DNA from: an uncultured Bacilli bacterium
GTDB taxonomy: Bacteria; Bacillota_I; Bacilli_A; RF39; UBA660
Assembly: GCA_934090595.1 (NCBI GenBank)
Contig: CAKOJO010000030.1
Span: forward strand, 1 to 13,073
Direction of reading: 5' to 3'
Length of the DNA stretch: 13,073 nt
This document shows, one piece after another, positions 7,044-13,073 of the stretch. The notes below the pieces were generated by a model. It did not search any database and had not been told where the DNA came from. It saw nothing but the letters and a program-made list of their open reading frames with translations. The stretch's first letter is position 1. The number at the start of each line of letters is the position of its first letter. The position numbers and the translations under genes are program-made.

Positions 7044-9091
7044 TACTTATTCTCCTGCTTATCCTTTCTCATTGCAATACTTGCTTCATTTATAGCATCA
7101 TCAATTGTTTTTATTTCATCTTCGATCATACTATAACCAGTAGCAACACCAAAGCCATGTGGTAATTTGTCAAATTCTTTTGTTAATTTATTTATGTATG
7201 TATTAATTTGTTTTTCGTTATAACCAATTAAATAAACCAAAAACTCGTTACCATCTGACCTTATTATTTCACTTTTTTCTAATTGAGTATTAATAAGAAT
7301 AGCTGCTGCTCTTTTAATTAGTTTATTTCCTTCTTCATGACCATAATTATCATTTACATATTTTAAGTTATTTAAGTCTAACATTATAATAGTACGTGGA
7401 TAAATCTTAGTTTCATCCCAACTATCTATATTGGCATTAAGATAATTTCTATTTTTTAAAGAAGTAAGCATATCATTATATTTAAGAATATTTTCCTTTT
7501 TTGTTTTCTTTAACTTAGTATTTATTTTACTAATCATAACAATTAATATTATTAAAACAACAGGAATAAGTACAATTGATAATAATAGAATGTATAGGCT
7601 ATTAAAACTTTTAGCATTACTAGAATTATCTACGATTGACTTCATGCCTAAGCTTTTTATATTATCATTATCTGCATAACTTGTAATAAAGTTTAGAAGT
7701 GAATATAAAACTGCTTCATTATTTGAAACATAAAAACCATTTCCAGATAGGTATAAATCTTTAAATATTAGATTATAGTCTGATAAATCATCTCTATTAT
7801 TTAAATAATCAACTTCATCCATTAAAAGAATACCATCATTATACTCACTAATCTTTTTAATAGAACTTATGTTAGCATTATAATTATTGTTTATATAATT
7901 ATATAGATTGTCATTTCCATAAATATATATTTTTTGGTTCATTAAGCCATCTTTACTATTTAGATTGATGTAATCTTTACTTAATGCCACAAGTGATGAC
8001 GATGAAATATTGGTATAAGAAGCATTTTCATCTTTATATTCAAAATCTATAAAAGCAAGATCTACTTTATTAGATTTCATATCATTTAATAATTCTTCTT
8101 TAGTATCATATTTAACATATGAAAAATCAATATTATTCATATTTTTTAAAGTATTTATATATTGACCAGCAACTGAGTAGATTTCTTTATTATTAATTAA
8201 ATTATAAGCACTAGTTTTAACATATCCATACTTATAAGTTTTACTAGATAACGATACTTTATCTACATCAGATACATTCATGATTTCAGTATAAAAGTTC
8301 ATGAATTCCTTATTATAATCACTTATAAATGATTCTTCTTTATATTTTTTTAAATATTTACTAACTACACTATTTAGTTTATCATTAGTAGACATACGTA
8401 GAATTATTTTGTTTGATAAATCAGTAAAATCATAGTTTATATATAATTTATTATCAACAATTTTAGAAAGACAGTAATGACGTGGTACAATAGCATATTC
8501 TATTTTTTTAGATTTAATATCACTAATTAAATTATTTATATTAGAATAGCTTGCAAAGTTATTACTATAAATATTAGTAATTATTTCTTTATCATTTTCT
8601 AAGATACCTATCTTTTTAGTAGATAATTCATTAAAATTATCAATAATGTTATTATCTGCACTTATTAAAACGTATTTGTCTTCACCAATTATGACATCAT
8701 CTTTTTTTAGTGTATCTTTATTAGATAGTACCATCATTCTAAGACCTGCTTGATCCTCTTGTTCTTCATTATTTGATGGATAGCTATATGGATTTTTATT
8801 GAATGTTAATTTAGTTTCATTCTCTAAATAAGTAACATAGTCAAATAGTACTCCTTCGCCATCTTCACCATAAATATTTAAGTTATTTGGTATTTCAATA
8901 TTAAATAGATTGTTTTTATTTTTATCTATCCATTGTTTTTCAAATAGTGTTAGTTTAGTACTGTTATCTGGAGCATTAAGGAAAAAATATATTCCTACCA
9001 CTACAGCAAGTAAAAGAACCAAGATTATAATTAACTTGGTTAATTTACTATCATTATTTTTCTTTTTATTATTTTTCTTTTTATTTTTCAT
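7043..9091 (-). CDS. Membrane sensor with two solute-binding-like domains and a degenerate GGDEF domain
   Basis: This 682-residue protein has an N-terminal helix (about 19-38), a large extracellular part, a second helix (about 498-521) and a cytoplasmic GGDEF domain (about 540-675). The outer part begins with LTLFEKQWIDKN (47-58), like the BvgS-type solute-binding family 3 start, and seems to hold two such modules (about 47-265 and 285-485). The GGDEF fold is clear: DMLTSLKNR (540-548), LDLNNLKYVNDNYGHEEGN (571-589) and IIRSDGNEF (609-617). However, the signature is Asp-Gly-Asn-Glu-Phe instead of GG(D/E)EF, the usual Asp after GHxxG is Asn589, and no RxxD inhibitory site precedes it. Metal ligand Asp572 and Glu616 remain. 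Cyclic-di-GMP synthesis is therefore doubtful; it may bind nucleotide or act as a regulator. AGGTG precedes the ATG by 6 bases. It overlaps the YihY start by one base. Confidence 0.88.
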   Translation of the reverse strand: MKNKKKNNKKKNNDSKLTKLIIILVLLLAVVVGIYFFLNAPDNSTKLTLFEKQWIDKNKNNLFNIEIPNNLNIYGEDGEGVLFDYVTYLENETKLTFNKNPYSYPSNNEEQEDQAGLRMMVLSNKDTLKKDDVIIGEDKYVLISADNNIIDNFNELSTKKIGILENDKEIITNIYSNNFASYSNINNLISDIKSKKIEYAIVPRHYCLSKIVDNKLYINYDFTDLSNKIILRMSTNDKLNSVVSKYLKKYKEESFISDYNKEFMNFYTEIMNVSDVDKVSLSSKTYKYGYVKTSAYNLINNKEIYSVAGQYINTLKNMNNIDFSYVKYDTKEELLNDMKSNKVDLAFIDFEYKDENASYTNISSSSLVALSKDYINLNSKDGLMNQKIYIYGNDNLYNYINNNYNANISSIKKISEYNDGILLMDEVDYLNNRDDLSDYNLIFKDLYLSGNGFYVSNNEAVLYSLLNFITSYADNDNIKSLGMKSIVDNSSNAKSFNSLYILLLSIVLIPVVLIILIVMISKINTKLKKTKKENILKYNDMLTSLKNRNYLNANIDSWDETKIYPRTIIMLDLNNLKYVNDNYGHEEGNKLIKRAAAILINTQLEKSEIIRSDGNEFLVYLIGYNEKQINTYINKLTKEFDKLPHGFGVATGYSMIEDEIKTIDDAINEASIAMRKDKQENK

Positions 9092-9100
9092 TGTTTACAC

Positions 9101-9577
9101 CTACTTATTTGAAGCCGAAGAGTATGAGAACTTATCATTACTCTTGTTTTTGTATGCGATTATTGGATAACCTTTTTCTTTAGAATTTTCAGATTTTATA
9201 AATACTTGAAAATCATAATAAGCAACTTGGTCTTTATCAAACTCTTTTAAGATAACATCTGTAATTTTTTTTGCATCAGATTGTTTAGTTCCTTCGATAA
9301 CTGTTACCACTACATCAACTGTCTTACCACTTACATTTGTTTTACTAGAAGAAACGTATTTTTCTTTTTCAACTTTTTTATCGAGTTCACTCATCTTATC
9401 AGTAGTTATTTCAACTTTTTCTATTCCATCTAATCTGTTACCATATACTGGTGTTCCAAGTGATGGCATAACTGCTTTGTATACTATAAATAAAAGTAGT
9501 AATAAAACAATAAATGCCACTACTGCAATTGAAGTATACTTATTTTTCTTTATTTCCTTAATTAGTTTATTTTTCAA
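9101..9577 (-). CDS. Single-pass membrane protein of unknown function (TTG start)
   Basis: I do not recognise this protein of about 158 residues. A Lys-rich N terminus precedes a membrane helix (about 15-35), followed by an exported domain of about 120 residues beginning GTPVYGNRLDGIEKVEIT. The pattern GNRLDGI and the alternating hydrophobic strands around 80-95 and 120-145 suggest a small alpha/beta domain. The start is chosen at TTG 9577: GAGGTGAT (9582-9589) lies directly upstream at normal spacing. An in-frame ATG at 9607 would add ten residues but has no ribosome site and overlaps a TATAAT. The gene follows gatB with a 51-base gap and precedes the GGDEF gene by 9 bases, the latter's ribosome site overlapping its TAG stop. 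It may act with that sensor or with the envelope genes downstream. Confidence 0.7.
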   Translation of the reverse strand: MKNKLIKEIKKNKYTSIAVVAFIVLLLLLFIVYKAVMPSLGTPVYGNRLDGIEKVEITTDKMSELDKKVEKEKYVSSSKTNVSGKTVDVVVTVIEGTKQSDAKKITDVILKEFDKDQVAYYDFQVFIKSENSKEKGYPIIAYKNKSNDKFSYSSASNK

Positions 9578-9605
9578 TTTAATCACCTCATTATAGTAAT
9601 TATAC

Positions 9606-9611
9606 ATTATA
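9606..9611 (-). promoter_or_regulatory. Possible internal -10 box before the small membrane protein gene
   Basis: TATAAT on the minus strand lies between the gatB stop and the TTG start at 9577, which would give a leader of about 22 bases. No good -35 hexamer is found at 16-18 bases, and no terminator follows gatB. It may be an internal promoter that lets the five envelope genes be expressed apart from gatCAB, or chance in an A/T-rich gap. Confidence 0.3.
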
Positions 9612-9628
9612 TCTTATATAAAATCAAT

Positions 9629-11038
9629 TTACATTTTTTGACACATTTTAATTAACGTTTCATTGACAAGTTTTGGATTAAATGATCCTTTAACTTCTTT
9701 CATTACCATCCCCATCAAAAATTTAAGAGCATTGTCTTTACCTGCTTTATAATCATTTACACTTTTTTCATTATCAAGTAGTACTTTTTCAATTATTTTT
9801 TCAAGTGTTGCTGTATCTGTTTCTAATGAAATATTTTTTTCTTTTAAAATTTCTTTGACACTAGAGTTTGTTTCTAATATATCAAGCATAATATCTTTAA
9901 ATATCTTATTAGTAATAACCCCATCAGAAAGCAAAGTAACTAGTTCAATAAACTTATCAAAAGTTAATTTTGTATCAAAAATACTAAGTCTATTTTTATT
10001 TAGATATGATGATATATCAGTAAGAAGTAGATTACTTGCTATTTTAAAATCAATATTTGTTTCTATAAAGTTATTTAAGTAATCGGATAAGTCTTTATTA
10101 TTTATTAATTTTTCTACATTTATAGGCAATATATTTCTTTCTAAGTATATTTTTCTTCTTTCATCTGGAAGCAATACAATGCTTTCTTTAACACTAGAAA
10201 TCATATCATCCGAAAGTTCTAAATATGGAATGTCTGGTTCCGGAAAATAACGATAGTCATTACCTGTTTCTTTTTTTCTCATAAGAATTGTAGTATTGGT
10301 AGTACTATCAAACTTTCTAGTTTCTTCCTCAATTACACCACCAGATTCTAGTATTTGTTCTTGTCTTTTTATTTCATAGTCGATTGCAAGACCAACGTTA
10401 GAGATTGAACCAATATTTTTAATTTCTGCTCGCACACCAAGATTATCATTATCACTAATTGATATATTAACGTCTGCTCTCATACTACCTTCTTCTATTT
10501 TACAGTCACTAACTCCTAGATAGAATAATGTTTCTCTAAGCCTTTCTAAGTATTTCATTGCTTCTTCTTTAGTATGCATATCAGGGCGAGAAACAATTTC
10601 AATAAGTGGAACCCCTGCTCTATTGTAGTTTAGATATGTTTTATTATTAGTGTGTAAGCTTTTAGCAGTATCTTCTTCAATGTGAATACGTTCTATTCTT
10701 ATTTTCTCATCATTTACTAAAACATAACCATCATAACCAATTGGAGTTCTAGCTTGAGTAATTTGATATCCTTTAGGTAAATCTGGGTAGAAATAGTTTT
10801 TTCTATCAAAGTGCATTATTTTATTAATGTTACAGTTAAGTCCTAAGCAAGCTTTTAAGGCACTCATAACTACTCCTTTATTTAAAGTAGGAAGTGTTCC
10901 TGGGTAGCCTAAGTCTATTTCACAAATATTAGTATTTGCTTCACTATTATAATCATTCTTAGTAGGAGAAAATACTTTAGAACTTGTTTTTAATTCAACA
11001 TGGACTTCTATTCCTATTGTTGCAGTATATTTACTCAT
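9629..11038 (-). CDS. gatB: Aspartyl/glutamyl-tRNA(Asn/Gln) amidotransferase subunit B
   Basis: GatB is the kinase/transamidase subunit of GatCAB. It activates the misacylated Glu-tRNA(Gln) or Asp-tRNA(Asn) with ATP and receives ammonia from GatA. The 469-residue protein starts YTATIGIEVHVELKT (4-18), with Glu11 and His13 matching metal-site residues of S. aureus GatB. It continues with NTNICEIDLGYPGTLPTLN, YFYPDLPKGYQITQ, IHIEEDTAKS and NRAGVPLIEIVSRPD, all family signatures. The C-terminal helical and YqeY-like tail domain is complete, ending in the FNPKLVNETLIKM segment. Length is normal. The start is ATG 11038, because GGAGGTG (11045-11051) lies 6 bases upstream; a GTG at 11047 is part of that ribosome site and would not be used. 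The start overlaps the gatA stop by 8 bases (ATGAGTAA). Confidence 0.97.
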   Translation of the reverse strand: MSKYTATIGIEVHVELKTSSKVFSPTKNDYNSEANTNICEIDLGYPGTLPTLNKGVVMSALKACLGLNCNINKIMHFDRKNYFYPDLPKGYQITQARTPIGYDGYVLVNDEKIRIERIHIEEDTAKSLHTNNKTYLNYNRAGVPLIEIVSRPDMHTKEEAMKYLERLRETLFYLGVSDCKIEEGSMRADVNISISDNDNLGVRAEIKNIGSISNVGLAIDYEIKRQEQILESGGVIEEETRKFDSTTNTTILMRKKETGNDYRYFPEPDIPYLELSDDMISSVKESIVLLPDERRKIYLERNILPINVEKLINNKDLSDYLNNFIETNIDFKIASNLLLTDISSYLNKNRLSIFDTKLTFDKFIELVTLLSDGVITNKIFKDIMLDILETNSSVKEILKEKNISLETDTATLEKIIEKVLLDNEKSVNDYKAGKDNALKFLMGMVMKEVKGSFNPKLVNETLIKMCQKM

Positions 11039-12476
11039 TGTAAGCACCTCCTAAATCTAGATTAAGTTTTTCTTCAATAAATGATGCAAGACAATAGATT
11101 GTTTTTTCATCAAATTTTTTACCTATTATTTGCATACCAATTGGTAAGTTATTACTACTGAAACCAATAGGCATAGAAAGTGCTGGTAATCCTGCCATAT
11201 TTACTGGATTAGTAAGAATATCGTCTAAGAATCCTTTATTTGGATCATTAAGACTACTACCAATTTCATATGGTAATGTTGTAGTAGTAGGTCCAATTAT
11301 CAAGTCATAGTCTTTGAATACTTTATCAAATTCTATATTAAAGGCATTTCTTATCATAAGTGCTTTATCATAGTATTCATTTTTATTTTTACCACTAAGT
11401 AGAAATGATCCTACCATTATTCTTCTTTTTACCTCGTCTCCAAAACCAAGACTTCTAGTTTTTTTATAAAGTTCATCAAGATTCTTAGCTTCTTTATATG
11501 AATAGCCGTATTTTATACCATCAAATCGTGCTAGGTTACTACTTGCTTCTCCAAGAGCGATAATTTGATATAGACTTACCGCATTTTCTAAATATTTCAT
11601 ATCTACTATATCAATAGAAACACCCATATCAATAAGCATAGATTTAATTTCATTAAATTTATTTAGTATTTCTTTATCAATAACATCACTAATATAAAAA
11701 CTAGGTACAGCTATTTTCATGCCTTTTATAGATGAACCAATTAGACTAGTAAAGTTTTTATCTTTATCTACATTAGTTAGATCTCTTTCATCTTTACCTG
11801 ATATTGTTTCGAGTAACAAAGCATTTTCATAGACATTTTTTGTAATTGGTCCAATTTGATCCATACTGGATGCAAAAGAAATAAGACCATATCTAGAAAC
11901 TCTTCCATAAGTTGGTTTCATTCCTACTGTTCCGCAGAAAGCTGATGGTTGTCTAATAGAACCTCCGGTATCACTACCAAGTGCAAATGGTACAAGGTGA
12001 GCTGATACACATGCAGCAGAGCCTCCAGATGAGCCTCCGGATACTAAAGATTTATTCCAAGAATTTTTAACTGGTCCAAAAAAACTTGTTTGGTTACTAG
12101 ATCCCATTGCAAACTCATCCATATTAGTTTTTCCTATCACTATCATGTTATTTTTATCTATTAATTCTTTTACATATGAGTCATAGACTGGAATGAAATC
12201 TTCAAGCATTTTAGATGCACATGTTGTTTTAAGATCTTTTGTAACTATATTGTCTTTTAAAGCAATAGGAATACCAAATAATAAATTGTCTACAGATTGT
12301 CCTTCTAATTCTTTAGCTTTTTTTATTGCATTTTCTTTATCAAGTGTAATAAATGCATTTAAATCTGACTTTTCTATTCTAGAGAAGCATTCATTTACTA
12401 AGTCTATAGGTTTAATTGTACCATTTTTTAATAGTTTGTTTATTTCAACGATTGGCATATCTATATATTTACTCAT
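11031..12476 (-). CDS. gatA: Aspartyl/glutamyl-tRNA(Asn/Gln) amidotransferase subunit A
   Basis: GatA is the amidase-signature subunit that releases ammonia from glutamine for tRNA-dependent amidation. The 481-residue protein carries the Ser-cisSer-Lys triad at Lys74 (ALKDNI), Ser149 (SGGSSGGSAA) and Ser173 (GSDTGGSIRQP), each offset by five from S. aureus Lys79, Ser154 and Ser178. Other family segments are GKTNMDEFAMGSSN (115-128), FCGTVGMKPTYGRVSRYGL (180-198) and the C-terminal GLPALSMPIG. Length is normal. The start is ATG 12476, with GGAGGTG (12483-12489) 6 bases upstream. An earlier in-frame start at 12509 would lie far inside gatC and has no such site. The start overlaps the gatC stop by 8 bases, and the end supplies the gatB ribosome site. 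Confidence 0.97.
   Translation of the reverse strand: MSKYIDMPIVEINKLLKNGTIKPIDLVNECFSRIEKSDLNAFITLDKENAIKKAKELEGQSVDNLLFGIPIALKDNIVTKDLKTTCASKMLEDFIPVYDSYVKELIDKNNMIVIGKTNMDEFAMGSSNQTSFFGPVKNSWNKSLVSGGSSGGSAACVSAHLVPFALGSDTGGSIRQPSAFCGTVGMKPTYGRVSRYGLISFASSMDQIGPITKNVYENALLLETISGKDERDLTNVDKDKNFTSLIGSSIKGMKIAVPSFYISDVIDKEILNKFNEIKSMLIDMGVSIDIVDMKYLENAVSLYQIIALGEASSNLARFDGIKYGYSYKEAKNLDELYKKTRSLGFGDEVKRRIMVGSFLLSGKNKNEYYDKALMIRNAFNIEFDKVFKDYDLIIGPTTTTLPYEIGSSLNDPNKGFLDDILTNPVNMAGLPALSMPIGFSSNNLPIGMQIIGKKFDEKTIYCLASFIEEKLNLDLGGAYNE
11036..11051 (-). promoter_or_regulatory. gatB ribosome binding site and start within gatA
   Basis: GGAGGTG (11045-11051), six bases CTTACA, then ATGAGTAA, where ATG starts gatB and TAA stops gatA. 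The ribosome site encodes the Gly-Gly near the GatA C terminus (GGAYNE). The overlap implies translational coupling and fixes the gatB start. Confidence 0.85.
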
Positions 12477-12762
12477 CAAAAACACCTCCGACTTCAATGA
12501 AATTGTCAAATCTAGAAGAAGAATTATTAAGAATATCTTCCTTCATATTGTATTCTTTATAACTGTCTTCTCTTAAAGTAGTATTATTAGTCCATGGTGC
12601 AATAAATAATTCATCAGTAGAGACTTCAACATCATTTATTTTATTAATACTATCAAATATTTCTTTTAATTGATAAGAAAATCTTTCTATTTCTTCTTCA
12701 TTCAAATCTAAACGTGCTAAGTTTGCAACATGCAAAACTTCTTCTTTTGTTAACTTATCCAT
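12469..12762 (-). CDS. gatC: Aspartyl/glutamyl-tRNA(Asn/Gln) amidotransferase subunit C
   Basis: GatC is the small subunit that wraps around the GatA-GatB interface and stabilises the amidotransferase. The 97-residue protein has the family start LTKEEVLHVANLARLDLNEE (4-23), the FSYQLKEIFDSINKINDVEV helix region (28-47), and the extended segment with LREDS (63-67). Length is normal. GGAGGA (12771-12776) lies 8 bases before the ATG. It is the first gene of a gatC-gatA-gatB series, the usual order in Bacillota, with a promoter directly upstream. Its last residues (VGGVFDE) are encoded over the gatA ribosome site. No glutamyl- or aspartyl-tRNA synthetase gene is present, so whether Gln, Asn or both are made cannot be told. 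Confidence 0.95.
   Translation of the reverse strand: MDKLTKEEVLHVANLARLDLNEEEIERFSYQLKEIFDSINKINDVEVSTDELFIAPWTNNTTLREDSYKEYNMKEDILNNSSSRFDNFIEVGGVFDE
12474..12489 (-). promoter_or_regulatory. gatA ribosome binding site and start within gatC
   Basis: GGAGGTG (12483-12489), six bases TTTTTG, then ATGAGTAA, where ATG starts gatA and TAA stops gatC. Layout and most bases equal the gatA/gatB junction at 11036-11051. It fixes the gatA start and implies translational coupling. Confidence 0.85.
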
Positions 12763-12785
12763 ATATACTTTCCTCCGTCCTACTT

Positions 12786-12814
12786 ATTATAGCATGTTAG
12801 TAATAATTTTTAAA
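12786..12814 (-). promoter_or_regulatory. Promoter of the gatCAB operon
   Basis: On the minus strand TGC-TATAAT (-10 at 12786-12791, TG at 12793-12794) is an extended -10 with a consensus hexamer. TTTAAA (12809-12814) sits at 17 bases as a weak -35. Transcription would begin near 12779, giving a leader of about 17 bases with the GGAGGA site. It lies just downstream of the terminator of the preceding gene, so it probably drives gatC and possibly all eight genes to 3577. Confidence 0.6.
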
Positions 12815-12839
12815 GTTTTTATCATCAAATTGACATAAC

Positions 12840-12869
12840 AAAACAAAAAGAAATAGATTACTCTATTCC
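12840..12869 (-). terminator. Intrinsic terminator with the stop codon in its loop
   Basis: On the minus strand GGAATAGA (12862-12869) pairs with TCTATTTC (12850-12857) over 8 bp with one G-U pair. The loop is GTAA, a GNRA-type tetraloop. TTTTTGTTTT follows the stem. The TAA stop of the right-edge gene (12858-12860) is the last three bases of the loop. Confidence 0.7.
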
Positions 12870-13073
12870 TTCTTTAAGTACATTAAGCTCTTCAAGTGAA
12901 AGTCCAGTATATTTTGCAATAACATCTAAAGTTAAATTATCTTGAATCATCTTAAGAGCAGTTTCTCTTGCTTTTTCTAAAGAACCTTCTTCAAGCCCTT
13001 CATTATAAGCTTCATTCCTTTCACTTCGTTCAAGGCATACATAGGTACGAAAACTTGAACTAAATTTATTTTT
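12858..13073 (-). CDS. C-terminal part of a probable Rpn/PD-(D/E)XK-type putative transposase family protein, cut by the window edge
   Basis: An open minus-strand frame of 71 codons enters from the right edge and stops with TAA at 12858. Its end reads AYNEGLEEGSLEKARETALK, then a segment with IAKYTGLSLEELNVLKEGIE. An EGLEEG-type helix followed by a small helical motif of the form (I/V)AK.TGLS.EE(I/L) is typical of the C-terminal tail of Rpn/PD-(D/E)XK nuclease family putative transposases common in Bacillota. The catalytic domain would lie outside the window, so the nuclease assignment rests on the tail alone. The first 20 residues visible (KNKFSSSFRTYVCLERSERN) do not give a recognisable motif, and an upstream disruption cannot be excluded. 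A terminator overlaps the stop codon. Confidence 0.6.
   Translation of the reverse strand, partial: KNKFSSSFRTYVCLERSERNEAYNEGLEEGSLEKARETALKMIQDNLTLDVIAKYTGLSLEELNVLKEGIE

Noticed and set aside
6929..7165. Plus-strand frame across the YihY/GGDEF junction
   Set aside because: Antisense to two well-supported overlapping genes.
7043..9091. Active diguanylate cyclase annotation
   Set aside because: The DGNEF signature and Asn589 make catalytic activity uncertain, so I annotated only the domain.
8910..9170. Plus-strand hydrophobic open frame rich in Phe and Leu
   Set aside because: It is the complement of the Lys/Asn-rich N terminus of the GGDEF gene and the end of the 9101-9577 gene; no ribosome site.
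9590..9595. TATAAT directly before the GAGGTGAT site as a promoter
   Set aside because: Transcription would begin inside or after the ribosome site, leaving the gene without one.
9855..10082. Plus-strand frame inside gatB
   Set aside because: Antisense shadow of gatB with no independent support.
11039..11047. GTG start nine bases upstream of the gatB ATG
   Set aside because: The GTG is part of the GGAGGTG ribosome site of the ATG at 11038, and GatB proteins normally begin at that ATG position.
12477..12509. Upstream start adding eleven residues to GatA
   Set aside because: It would overlap gatC by 41 bases and lacks a ribosome site, whereas ATG 12476 has an ideal one and matches the family N terminus.
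12193..12576. Plus-strand open frame over gatA and gatC
   Set aside because: It lies wholly over the firmly identified gatA and gatC on the other strand and resembles no protein.

Overview
The window comes from a very A+T-rich, low-G+C Bacillota genome, most likely a member of Bacilli, perhaps one of the uncultured gut lineages related to Mollicutes/Erysipelotrichia. The grounds are the Bacilli-type genes (a YutD homologue, sporulation protein YunB, lipoteichoic acid synthase, GatCAB), strong GGAGG ribosome binding sites, TTG as a probable start, short A/T-rich intergenic gaps and UAA/UAG stops in the standard code. YunB hints at endospore formation in this organism or an ancestor. The lineage is an inference; no rRNA or other phylogenetic marker is present.

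Layout, left to right. Nearly everything is on the minus strand, so transcription runs right to left. At 1-90 there is an intergenic piece with an inverted repeat and possibly the first codons of a leftward gene. At 90-1083 lie yutD and yunB. At 1117-1908 is an acidic, C-terminally membrane-anchored protein of unknown function. A divergent promoter region (1909-2009) separates it from the only plus-strand gene, a 64-residue single-cluster [4Fe-4S] ferredoxin (2010-2204). A bidirectional terminator follows, shared with a convergent minus-strand gene (2238-3476) that encodes a membrane-anchored protein with seven propeller-like repeats.

From 12762 down to 3577 the genes form one tight minus-strand series with no visible internal terminator: gatC, gatA, gatB, a small single-pass membrane protein, a membrane sensor with two solute-binding-like domains and a degenerate GGDEF domain, a YihY/BrkB membrane protein, an LtaS-type lipoteichoic acid synthase, and a second single-pass protein. 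A terminator at 3531-3558 ends the series. Genes overlap or nearly touch at most junctions (8, 8, 1 and 20 bases of overlap; gaps of 9 and 1). GatCAB makes Gln-tRNA(Gln) and/or Asn-tRNA(Asn) by transamidation. The other five genes point to the cell envelope, so the run joins translation with envelope and polymer synthesis. At the right edge (12858-13073) is the C-terminal end of a minus-strand gene whose tail resembles that of Rpn/PD-(D/E)XK-type putative transposases.

The most interesting items are the GGDEF protein with a DGNEF signature and tandem extracellular domains inside an LTA-synthase operon, the near-identical start/stop overlaps at both gatCAB junctions, the very short predicted mRNA leaders, and terminators that contain the stop codon of the preceding gene. 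I found no rRNA, tRNA, CRISPR array, complete insertion sequence or riboswitch.
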